Shown one piece after another: positions 1 through 6,175 of a stretch of DNA of 10,000 nucleotides; position 1 is the stretch's first letter; the number at the start of each line of letters is the position of its first letter. The position numbers were made by a program, and so were the translations under genes. Source of the stretch: Rheinheimera sp. (GTDB lineage Bacteria > Pseudomonadota > Gammaproteobacteria > Enterobacterales > Alteromonadaceae); NCBI RefSeq assembly GCF_020217005.1, contig NZ_JAIWOI010000331.1, positions 1-10,000 of the forward strand, given 5' to 3'. Under the pieces are notes generated by a model. The model was not told where the DNA came from, did not search any database, and saw only the letters and a list, made by a program, of their open reading frames with translations.

Positions 1-336
1 ATGCAGCACCAGAATTAAATCCGGATGCAGCAAAGAAGGCAGTTGTTTTAATAAGTCGTTTGCGCCCGTTGGTAACTTGGCAGGTAACTCCAGCTCAAAA
101 ATGCGGCGCGGAGAAAACAGCGATAGGTTATTCAGCTCCATCAGAAAATCGTTCCAACTGAAACTGCTGTCCCAGCTGTAACTTTGTCTCTCTTCAAAGC
201 CTTGTTTTTTTGCCGCCGCACGAATCAAATCTATGCTTTCCTGCTTTTGCAACGGCTCCTCACCAAACACCAGGTACACTGAAGTCAGGCTTTTTTGTAA
301 CTGTGCAGCAAGCTGATTGCTATACAGTTTCAGCAT
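1..336 (-). CDS. holA: DNA polymerase III delta subunit, N-terminal part (cut by left edge)
   Basis: HolA is the delta subunit of the DNA polymerase III clamp loader; it opens the beta sliding clamp so it can be loaded at primed sites. Only the first 112 codons are present; the frame is open to base 1. The translation begins MLKLYSNQLAAQLQKSLTSV, followed by VYLVFGEEPLQKQE and later LLKQLPSLLHPDLILVLH. This matches the start of E. coli HolA, which has YPEQL, then a 'LLGNDPLLLQES' stretch and later 'LLHDDLLLIV'. The ATG at 336 shares one base with the lptE TGA stop (TGATG). No strong ribosome site is visible, only a weak GGA about 8 bases upstream, so translation is probably coupled to lptE. 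Identity rests on remembered family sequence plus the conserved leuS-lptE-holA order. Confidence 0.93.
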   Translation of the reverse strand, partial: MLKLYSNQLAAQLQKSLTSVYLVFGEEPLQKQESIDLIRAAAKKQGFEERQSYSWDSSFSWNDFLMELNNLSLFSPRRIFELELPAKLPTGANDLLKQLPSLLHPDLILVLH

Positions 337-818
337 CAGTTGATCCGGTTTAACTGACGGATAATCCGACTGGCTGCCTGAGAACGTAATTCCTGCAGTA
401 ACAGATCAAGCTCTTTGGCTTTGGCCAATGCCAGATTGGGGTCATCCTGATAATCACGGGTCAGCTCAAACTGAAATTCCTGAATGTCCCGCTCTGGCAG
501 TAATAACTGATACTTCACTCTATAGATCAGTTCGTATTCTGCCACCTGACCATTGGGAAACAACGACAAGGTACGGCGTTCCAGACTATCCTGCTGTAGC
601 AGCAGAGCCGGAGCTTTAGGATCCAATTCTGTCAGCAATTTCACCTCATTGCTTTTGAGCTGTTCAGACAACAGGCTGGCCAGCTCAGAATGCTTTTTGG
701 CGTCAACAAAAATAGCAGGATAACGTTCCAGCGGCAGGCTACCACGCAAGTGGAAGCCACAGCTGCTCAGAAGCAGGCTGCTGACCAGCAGCCCTGTCCA
801 GATCAAGTGTTTTTTCAT
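336..818 (-). CDS. lptE: LPS-assembly lipoprotein LptE
   Basis: LptE is the outer-membrane lipoprotein that plugs the LptD barrel and helps insert lipopolysaccharide into the outer leaflet. The 160-residue product has a lipoprotein signal: basic MKKH, a hydrophobic core at about residues 5-17, and a lipobox L17-S18-S19-C20. The mature protein begins CGFHLRG, the typical LptE start (older name RlpB). At 160 residues it is shorter than the roughly 190 of E. coli, with the shorter C-terminus ending RQLNRIN. Its ATG is one base after the leuS TAA, and the likely Shine-Dalgarno (AGGA) lies inside the last leuS codons, so expression depends on the leuS transcript. No defects are seen. Confidence 0.93.
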   Translation of the reverse strand: MKKHLIWTGLLVSSLLLSSCGFHLRGSLPLERYPAIFVDAKKHSELASLLSEQLKSNEVKLLTELDPKAPALLLQQDSLERRTLSLFPNGQVAEYELIYRVKYQLLLPERDIQEFQFELTRDYQDDPNLALAKAKELDLLLQELRSQAASRIIRQLNRIN

Positions 819-819
819 T

Positions 820-3408
820 TTATCCTACGGCCAGGCTCAGCAATTTACCCGGAACATAGATCACTTTGCGGATAGTGACACCTTCCAGGAAACGCTGCAC
901 GTTTTCTTCAGCATGAGCAAGTTCCAGCACTTGTGCTTCAGTCGCATCCGCTGAGACTGTTACTTTAGCCCGGACTTTACCGTTAATTTGCACTACGACA
1001 AGTTTTTCATCTTCCACCATAGCAGCCGCATCAGCCACTGGCCATGGGCTTTGTTCCAATGCTGTGGTAAAACCTAACTCCTTCCACAGGTACTGCGATA
1101 AGTGAGGCGTGATAGGGTTCAGTAACTGAATTAAGGTCTGAATACCTTCACGTTTTACTTGCTTGTCTGCATCTGTATCCACAGGCGCTTTTTGTACTTT
1201 GTTGGTCAGCTCCATAATGGCGGCCACAGCTGTATTAAATACGTTGCGACGGCCTATATCGTCTGACACTTTAGCGATAGTTTTGTGAATATCGCGGCGC
1301 AGCGCTTTTTGATCGGAGTTTAATTCCAAAGAGGTCACAGCGTTGCTGAACAGCTCTTTGTGATCGGCTGCCAAAGTCCAGATGCGGCGTAAGAAACGGT
1401 TTGCACCTTCTACGGCTGAATCCTGCCATTCCAGAGTTTGTTCTGGTGGCGCAGTAAACATCATAAACAAACGCACTGTGTCGGCGCCGTATTGGTCTAT
1501 CACGAGCTGTGGGTCTATACCGTTGTTTTTCGACTTGGACATTTTGCTCATGCCAGCGGATAACACCGGCTTGCCGTCTGTCTTTAAAATAGAGGCTGTA
1601 ATACGGCCTTTTTCATCACGTTCTGTCGCGACGTCGGCAGGAGAGAACCACTCTTTGCCACCGTTTTCAGTTTCGCGGTAGAAAGTGTCTGCCAACACCA
1701 TGCCCTGGCACAATAAACGTTTGAACGGTTCGTCGCACTGCACTAAACCTACGTCACGTAACAGTTTATGGAAGAAGCGTGAGTACAATAAGTGCAAAAT
1801 GGCGTGTTCAATACCACCAATGTACTGATCAACCGGCAGCCAGTAGTTGGCTTTGGCTGGGTCCAGCATAGCCTGGTCATGGTCCGGACTGCAGTAACGG
1901 GCATAGTACCAGCTCGATTCCATAAAGGTATCGAAGGTGTCAGTTTCATGCAAAGCGGCCTGGCCGTTGTAGGTGGTTTTTGCCCACTCCAGATCGGCTT
2001 TGAGTGGCGAGGTTACACCATTCATCACCACATCTTCTGGCAAACGCACCGGCAGCATCTCTTCCGGAACAGGCACTTGAGTACCATCTTCCAGTGTCAG
2101 CATAGGGATAGGCGAACCCCAGTAACGTTGACGGGATACACCCCAGTCACGTAAACGGTAATTCACTTTCACCTGACCTACACCCATAGCGGCTAATTTG
2201 TCGGAAATAGCTTTAAAAGCGGCAGAAAAATCTAAACCGTTAAATTCAGCTGAATTAATCAGCACGCCTTTTTCAGTAAAGGCGGCACTGGTTAAATCGC
2301 ACTGTGCAGTGCTGCCTGCTTCAGGCTCCACCACTTGTTTTATAGCTAAACCGTATTTAGTAGCAAATTCAAAATCGCGCTGATCGTGACCAGGTACGGC
2401 CATCACTGCGCCTGAGCCGTAATGCATCAACACAAAGTTAGCGACCCACACCGGTACCTGTTCACCTGTTAATGGGTGAATAGCAAACAAACCTGTTGGC
2501 GCGCCTTTTTTCTCCATGGTCGCCATGTCGGCTTCGGCCATTTTGCCGCCTTTGCAGTCGTCAATAAAAGCCTGTAATTCTGGATTGTTGACTGCAGCTT
2601 GTTGGGCTAATGGATGCTGAGCGGCCACTGCTACGTAAGTCACGCCATATAAAGTGTCCGGACGTGTGGTGTAAACAGTCATGGTCTGTTCTGAACCTGC
2701 CACTTTAAACTCGATCTCTACGCCTTCTGAGCGGCCGATCCAGTTTTTTTGCATGGTTTTGACTTGCTCAGGCCAGTCGTCTAACTGGTCTAAGTCTTGT
2801 AATAATTCTTCGGCGTAATCTGTGATTTTAATAAACCACTGTGCCAGATCGCGTTGTTCTACCAAAGCACCTGAACGCCAGCCGCGGCCGTCAATCACTT
2901 GCTCGTTGGCCAATACGCACTGGTCCACAGGGTCCCAGTTCACAGTGGCCATTTTTTTGTAGACCAGGCCTTTTTCAAACAGCTTGGTAAAGAACCATTG
3001 TTCCCACTTGTAGTATTCAGGTTTACAGGTCGCGACTTCGCGGTCCCAGTCGTAACCAAAACCTAAGCGTTTCAGTTGGCCTTTCATGTAGTCGATATTG
3101 GCGTAGGTCCATTTGGCTGGTGCTGTTTTATTGGCAATAGCAGCGTTTTCAGCGGGTAAACCAAAAGCATCCCACCCCATAGGTTGCATCACGTTTTTGC
3201 CCTGCATGCGCTGGAAACGGCTGATCACATCACCTATGGTGTAGTTACGCACATGGCCCATATGTAAGCGGCCACTTGGGTACGGGAACATGGAGAGGCA
3301 GTAGTATTTTTCTTTGGAAGCATCTTCTACTACTTTAAAGGCGTTTGTTTGTTCCCATTCCTGTTGCAGCTGCTGTTCAATCAACTGCGGATTATATTGT
3401 TCGTGCAT
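820..3408 (-). CDS. leuS: Leucyl-tRNA synthetase
   Basis: This cytoplasmic class I aminoacyl-tRNA synthetase charges tRNA-Leu with leucine using ATP. The 862-residue length matches the bacterial family (860 in E. coli). The HIGH-type signature is H49-M50-G51-H52 and the KMSKS loop is at 622-626. The CP1 editing domain shows the threonine-rich TTRPDT at 247-252, and GHDQRD ends at D345, where the family's conserved editing aspartate sits. The catalytic-core stretch ESSWYYARY is near 497-505. The C-terminus ends in the usual tRNA-binding domain ([11 protein letters not shown], then a [14 protein letters not shown] stretch). The ATG at 3408 follows a strong GGAAGG site. It is the first gene of the operon with lptE and holA. 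Confidence 0.98.
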   Translation of the reverse strand: MHEQYNPQLIEQQLQQEWEQTNAFKVVEDASKEKYYCLSMFPYPSGRLHMGHVRNYTIGDVISRFQRMQGKNVMQPMGWDAFGLPAENAAIANKTAPAKWTYANIDYMKGQLKRLGFGYDWDREVATCKPEYYKWEQWFFTKLFEKGLVYKKMATVNWDPVDQCVLANEQVIDGRGWRSGALVEQRDLAQWFIKITDYAEELLQDLDQLDDWPEQVKTMQKNWIGRSEGVEIEFKVAGSEQTMTVYTTRPDTLYGVTYVAVAAQHPLAQQAAVNNPELQAFIDDCKGGKMAEADMATMEKKGAPTGLFAIHPLTGEQVPVWVANFVLMHYGSGAVMAVPGHDQRDFEFATKYGLAIKQVVEPEAGSTAQCDLTSAAFTEKGVLINSAEFNGLDFSAAFKAISDKLAAMGVGQVKVNYRLRDWGVSRQRYWGSPIPMLTLEDGTQVPVPEEMLPVRLPEDVVMNGVTSPLKADLEWAKTTYNGQAALHETDTFDTFMESSWYYARYCSPDHDQAMLDPAKANYWLPVDQYIGGIEHAILHLLYSRFFHKLLRDVGLVQCDEPFKRLLCQGMVLADTFYRETENGGKEWFSPADVATERDEKGRITASILKTDGKPVLSAGMSKMSKSKNNGIDPQLVIDQYGADTVRLFMMFTAPPEQTLEWQDSAVEGANRFLRRIWTLAADHKELFSNAVTSLELNSDQKALRRDIHKTIAKVSDDIGRRNVFNTAVAAIMELTNKVQKAPVDTDADKQVKREGIQTLIQLLNPITPHLSQYLWKELGFTTALEQSPWPVADAAAMVEDEKLVVVQINGKVRAKVTVSADATEAQVLELAHAEENVQRFLEGVTIRKVIYVPGKLLSLAVG

Positions 3409-3414
3409 TAAAAA

Positions 3415-3420
3415 CCTTCC
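3415..3420 (-). promoter_or_regulatory. Ribosome binding site of leuS
   Basis: On the minus strand GGAAGG lies six bases before the ATG at 3408. It fixes the leuS start and agrees with the family's N-terminal length. Confidence 0.7.
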
Positions 3421-3470
3421 AACGTGAAGTCAAAACCAGACCGATGAAACCGGCGGGAAAAATTGCCGCT

Positions 3471-3500
3471 AGCATACCGCAAGCAGGGGGTCGGCAACAA
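3471..3500 (-). promoter_or_regulatory. Candidate leuS promoter
   Basis: Read on the minus strand, a TTGTTG -35-like box (3495-3500) is followed after 18 bases by a TATGCT -10-like box (3471-3476). This would leave a leader of about 55 bases before leuS. Both boxes match the sigma-70 consensus only partly (3/6 and 4/6), so this is the best local candidate rather than a firm promoter. Confidence 0.3.
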
Positions 3501-3501
3501 C

Positions 3502-3542
3502 TGCAACAAAAGGCAATCCTTGCATTGTTTTATTTTGTTGCA
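3502..3542. repeat. Perfect 10-bp inverted repeat in the leuS/exporter divergent region
   Basis: TGCAACAAAA (3502-3511) and TTTTGTTGCA (3533-3542) are exact reverse complements separated by 21 bases. Arm centres are 31 bases apart, about three helical turns, compatible with a regulator binding one DNA face. It sits between the two divergent genes, next to the candidate promoters. Neither side has a terminator-like run of T after a tight hairpin. An operator role is an inference. Confidence 0.4.
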
Positions 3543-3548
3543 AGGCTC

Positions 3549-3577
3549 TTGTCCACTGTGTTGCCGCTGCCTAAAGT
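3549..3577 (+). promoter_or_regulatory. Candidate promoter for the LysE-type exporter
   Basis: TTGTCC (3549-3554) and TAAAGT (3572-3577) are separated by 17 bases, each matching four of six sigma-70 consensus positions, about 40 bases before the start at 3617. A competing -10-like TAAAAT is at 3586-3591 but has a poor 19-base spacing to TTGCCG (3561-3566). Confidence 0.3.
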
Positions 3578-3616
3578 GGTGAACTTAAAATAAAAACTTC
3601 ACAAAAGGGGCGGCTG

Positions 3617-4252
3617 ATGTTTGGCATTGAAAATCTGTGGTTATTTATTATCTCTGGTTTGTTGCTGAATATTTCACCAGGACCGGATACAGTGCTGATT
3701 GTCAGCCGCAGCGCCAGTCAGGGCTGGCGTGCTGGTTTGGTCGCTGTTGCAGGCATTGGCACAGGAGTTTGCGTGCATATTTTTGCTGCAGCTTTGGGTG
3801 TGTCGGCTTTGCTGGCTACTTCGGCGACAGCTTTTACTCTGGTTAAACTGGCTGGTGCGGCTTATTTATTGTATCTGGGCGCTAAAATGCTGTTAGCAAA
3901 AAGCGCGGCGCAAGGCGTTATTGCCAGGCCGGTATCAACCGCATCTTTTCGAACTATTTTCCTGCAGGGCTTTGTCACTAATGTACTGAACCCCAAAGTG
4001 GCGCTGTTTTTCTTAGCTTTTGTACCACAGTTTATTGCCGTGGATGCGGCTAACAAAGCTTTGGCTTTTGTTATTTTGGGTTTTATTTTTAACCTTAACG
4101 GTATGCTTTGGTGTGTGTGTTTAGCTATCAGTGCTGGCCTTGCCGGACAAAAAATGCAAGTCAGCTCAGGTGTGGCAAAGCTGTTAAACAAAGGGATTGG
4201 TGCTTTATTTGTCGCTTTGGGGGTAAAACTAGCGCTGGCAGAGCAGCGCTAG
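3617..4252 (+). CDS. LysE/RhtB-family amino-acid or metabolite exporter
   Basis: This is an inner-membrane exporter of the LysE/RhtB superfamily, whose members expel amino acids such as lysine, threonine, homoserine or leucine using the proton gradient. The 211-residue product is almost wholly hydrophobic with about six membrane segments, the family norm. Hallmarks are ISPGPD at 19-24, the SRSASQGWRAG loop at 30-40, GVxxG/AAYLLYLGAKML at about 81-92, and the second conserved block N122-x-x-N-P-K (NPK 125-127) followed by ALFFLAFVPQF to 139. The ATG at 3617 has AAAGGGG six bases upstream. It converges on the serine hydrolase gene with only nine bases between stops. The substrate cannot be read from sequence; proximity to leuS hints at, but does not prove, a link to amino-acid balance. 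Confidence 0.92.
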   Translation: MFGIENLWLFIISGLLLNISPGPDTVLIVSRSASQGWRAGLVAVAGIGTGVCVHIFAAALGVSALLATSATAFTLVKLAGAAYLLYLGAKMLLAKSAAQGVIARPVSTASFRTIFLQGFVTNVLNPKVALFFLAFVPQFIAVDAANKALAFVILGFIFNLNGMLWCVCLAISAGLAGQKMQVSSGVAKLLNKGIGALFVALGVKLALAEQR

Positions 4253-4254
4253 TT
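4227..4254. terminator. Perfect 11-bp hairpin at the convergent gene ends, likely terminator
   Basis: AACTAGCGCTG (4227-4237) pairs perfectly with CAGCGCTAGTT (4244-4254) around a six-base loop. On the minus strand the stem is followed by further T residues (TT then TTACC), giving a TTTT run just past the stem, which suits intrinsic termination of the hydrolase gene. On the plus strand the stem is followed by the weaker ATTGAGTTT. The stem encodes the last codons and stop of the exporter. No separate terminator fits in the nine-base gap between the genes. Confidence 0.6.
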
Positions 4255-4261
4255 ATTGAGT

Positions 4262-5419
4262 TTAATCGGGTAAAGCAGCTAATACTTTGCCAACCAGTTG
4301 ATTTAACTCATCACCATTACCAATCCAGCGCGCGACCATCAGCAAATCGTGGTCTTTGTCGATGTAAATAATATTGCGGCCAGCACCCTGAAAAGTAACA
4401 GCGGTTTCAGGGGCGCTTGGTAAAGCTTTACGGCCAGGATTTAAAAACCAATTGGCAAAGCCGTACTCAGGATTGGCCGTGCCGCCTGTACTGGCCAGTT
4501 TGATCCATTCTTTGCTGATCAACTGCTTATCCTGCCACTTGCCATCCCGCAAAAACAAATACCCAAAACGGGCTAAATCCCAGGCGTTGATAAACATGCC
4601 ACCGCCCCAATGGCCGCCGCCTGACACCGACTGTATCTTTTGGCCATCCAGCTCAATCCAGCTGTTGTCGTAGCCATACCAGCGCCATGTAGATGACGCG
4701 CCAATAGGCATCATGATCTGTTCGTTTAGCACTTGAGGTAATGCTTTACGCCAGACATACAAAGTCGATAATGCCAGCAGATTCACCCGTACATCATTGT
4801 ATTTGTAATGGCTGCCCGGTGTGCGTAGCGGCCGTTTTGGCCAATCAGCCGGAGTTTTACCTTCAGGTCGGTCAGCCCAGTCCGGTTTGCCCCACAAAGT
4901 GCCTTGCCAGTCGCTGGTTTGACGTAGCAGATGATCCCAGCGAATTTGGCTGTTGTGTGCGCCCTGATATAAATCCACACCATGTGGCATATAGCCATCT
5001 ACTTTGTCCTGCAGGTTACGAATTAAGCCCTGTTGCCAGGCAAGACCTGTTACTGTAGTTAAAAAGGTTTTAGTGATGCTATGGGTCATATCCACAGCCT
5101 GAGTATCGCCCCACTGGGCTATCACTGCACCTTTGTAAATAATGATACCGTTGGCAGGAGCGCGGGTTTTCATTGGGCCAATAATCTGGTCATAAGGCTC
5201 TTTGGCACCAAAGGTGGTGGCCTGATGAATGGCTTGATCCGGGTCTGCTTGGTTTTCAGCCTGGATGGCGTAATCCACTGCCTGTTGTAGCAAAGTCGCG
5301 TCCACTTTTAATTCGGCTGCTGGTTTGTGTTGCCACTGCCCTGCAGGTGGAAAGTACTCTGCCGTGCTAGCTGCACTAAAAAACAAAGCAAAAGCGGTAA
5401 AAGCAAAATTAAGTTTCAT
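4262..5419 (-). CDS. Exported serine hydrolase, beta-lactamase class C / CubicO family
   Basis: The fold is that of class C beta-lactamases, penicillin-binding esterases and related peptidases (COG1680 type); the true substrate is unknown. From the ATG at 5419 the product has 385 residues. A Sec signal (MKLNFAFTAFALFFSAASTA) probably ends at A20, so the enzyme acts in the periplasm or outside. The catalytic S-x-x-K is S114-I-T-K117. The second motif reads Y207-N208-D209, with D where many relatives have N, inside KYNDVRVN. The third active-site strand is probably FQGAGRN at 343-349. A GGGHWGGGM stretch is at 268-274 and beyond. An in-frame TTG at 5425 was rejected as start because AAGGGG (5426-5431) abuts it and is well spaced for the ATG. 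Beta-lactam resistance should not be assumed. Confidence 0.88.
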   Translation of the reverse strand: MKLNFAFTAFALFFSAASTAEYFPPAGQWQHKPAAELKVDATLLQQAVDYAIQAENQADPDQAIHQATTFGAKEPYDQIIGPMKTRAPANGIIIYKGAVIAQWGDTQAVDMTHSITKTFLTTVTGLAWQQGLIRNLQDKVDGYMPHGVDLYQGAHNSQIRWDHLLRQTSDWQGTLWGKPDWADRPEGKTPADWPKRPLRTPGSHYKYNDVRVNLLALSTLYVWRKALPQVLNEQIMMPIGASSTWRWYGYDNSWIELDGQKIQSVSGGGHWGGGMFINAWDLARFGYLFLRDGKWQDKQLISKEWIKLASTGGTANPEYGFANWFLNPGRKALPSAPETAVTFQGAGRNIIYIDKDHDLLMVARWIGNGDELNQLVGKVLAALPD

Positions 5420-5425
5420 CAACAA

Positions 5426-5431
5426 CCCCTT
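5426..5431 (-). promoter_or_regulatory. Ribosome binding site deciding the hydrolase start
   Basis: AAGGGG on the minus strand is six bases from the ATG at 5419 but directly adjacent to the alternative TTG at 5425. This spacing favours the ATG and a 385-residue precursor. Confidence 0.65.
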
Positions 5432-5538
5432 TTATAGTTCTGTCTGCAGACTGAGCTTCAGCGCTAAAAGCCGCAATAGTCTTGCGACTAAAAAGCCAGG
5501 CTACAGGTTTAAAATCCGGCCAGTTGATTTTGCCCGTC

Positions 5539-5544
5539 TATACT
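5539..5544 (+). promoter_or_regulatory. Candidate -10 box for the zinc-ribbon gene
   Basis: TATACT matches five of six -10 consensus bases, 25 bases before the start at 5569. No acceptable -35 box is found 16-18 bases upstream (CCGGCC there; TTGATT at 5524-5529 is too close), so it would need an activator or be wrong. Confidence 0.3.
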
Positions 5545-5568
5545 AAACAAAAGTAGTAAGGGGGTTTT

Positions 5569-6024
5569 ATGTCCGATTTTAAAGAAAAATATCAGAATTG
5601 GCTCAATGAGTTAGCTACTATGTTTAAAGAAGGGCGGCAGCAGCAACTGGATAATCTGGTCGGTTTTGCCGACACAGTCAAAGCTTATATCAAAGCAGGT
5701 AAAGAGCTGACCGCTTATGAAACCCAACTCTTTATCGAAACCTTTAAACGTCAGGCCACAGAAGCAGAACAAGCACCATCCCTCTGGCCAGAAACGCTGT
5801 GGTATGAACTTTCACTCATTACCGACAAAACCCAGATTGAATGGCAGGAACTGATGCAGGATTTAGAGCATCAAGGTACGTATCTGCAAGGTGAAGAAGT
5901 GGGCATGGGGTTGTATCAATGCCAGCAGTGTCAGCAACAACAGGCCTTTTACCATCCGTCTGAATTAGGTGCTTGTGTTTATTGTGGAGGGCAGCATTTT
6001 AGTCGTCATGGATTACCCGTTTAA
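5569..6024 (+). CDS. ybeL: Zinc-ribbon protein of the YbeL family (DUF1451)
   Basis: The function of this family is not established. The 151-residue product has a charged, mainly helical N-terminal part (to about 105) and a C-terminal zinc ribbon with C118-x-x-C121 and C136-x-x-C139. Landmarks shared with remembered E. coli YbeL are LWxELxxITDKTQxEWxExxQDLxHxGxYxxGExVGxG, here at about 77-114, then the ribbon. The ATG at 5569 is preceded by AAGGGGG four bases away. In E. coli ybeL sits beside leuS; here it lies 2.2 kb away with an exporter and hydrolase between, supporting both the assignment and an insertion. It is followed after 151 bases by the Lon-like gene on the same strand. The symbol is by homology only. 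Confidence 0.87.
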   Translation: MSDFKEKYQNWLNELATMFKEGRQQQLDNLVGFADTVKAYIKAGKELTAYETQLFIETFKRQATEAEQAPSLWPETLWYELSLITDKTQIEWQELMQDLEHQGTYLQGEEVGMGLYQCQQCQQQQAFYHPSELGACVYCGGQHFSRHGLPV

Positions 6025-6175
6025 ACCCGTCGTCTTTGAAGCTGCAGCTTTGTTGACTGCGCCAGTCGCCTTCCTGCAACTCCAGGTTACTTGGGTTTAT
6101 ATCCTTCATTTTATTCAATGATTTGTTAAGATGACGGAAATTGTAGTTTTCATCTTTTAACACTAAGCAGGTTGC
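6025..6175 (+). other. Intergenic region before the Lon-like gene
   Basis: These 151 bases contain a 12-base perfect palindrome AAGCTGCAGCTT (6039-6050) and a small GACT/AGTC stem (6055-6067 region), neither followed by a T run, so no clear terminator. A TTGTTA box (6123-6128) resembles a -35 but has no good -10 at the right distance. The Lon-like gene has a partial ribosome site (AGCAGG) a few bases before ATG 6176. No gene is supported here. Confidence 0.4.

Noticed and set aside
1792..2154. 120-codon open frame on the plus strand inside leuS
   Set aside because: It lies wholly within the well-supported leuS gene on the opposite strand, has no family resemblance, and its composition is what antisense of a coding frame gives.
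3345..3593. 82-codon plus-strand frame spanning the leuS start and the divergent region
   Set aside because: It overlaps the leuS N-terminus and ribosome site, has no recognisable domain, and would cover the regulatory region of two genes.
3862..4191. 109-codon open frame on the minus strand inside the exporter gene
   Set aside because: It is fully antisense to a clear LysE-family gene and shows no motif or ribosome site of its own.
4262..5419. Beta-lactam resistance gene
   Set aside because: Only the fold family is supported; the second and third active-site motifs differ from true class C beta-lactamases.
5420..5425. TTG start giving a two-residue-longer hydrolase
   Set aside because: The AAGGGG ribosome site abuts this codon; spacing fits the ATG at 5419.
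5477..5490. TAGTC/GACTA stem with a four-base loop upstream of the hydrolase
   Set aside because: Five paired bases are expected by chance in a window of this size and no T run follows.
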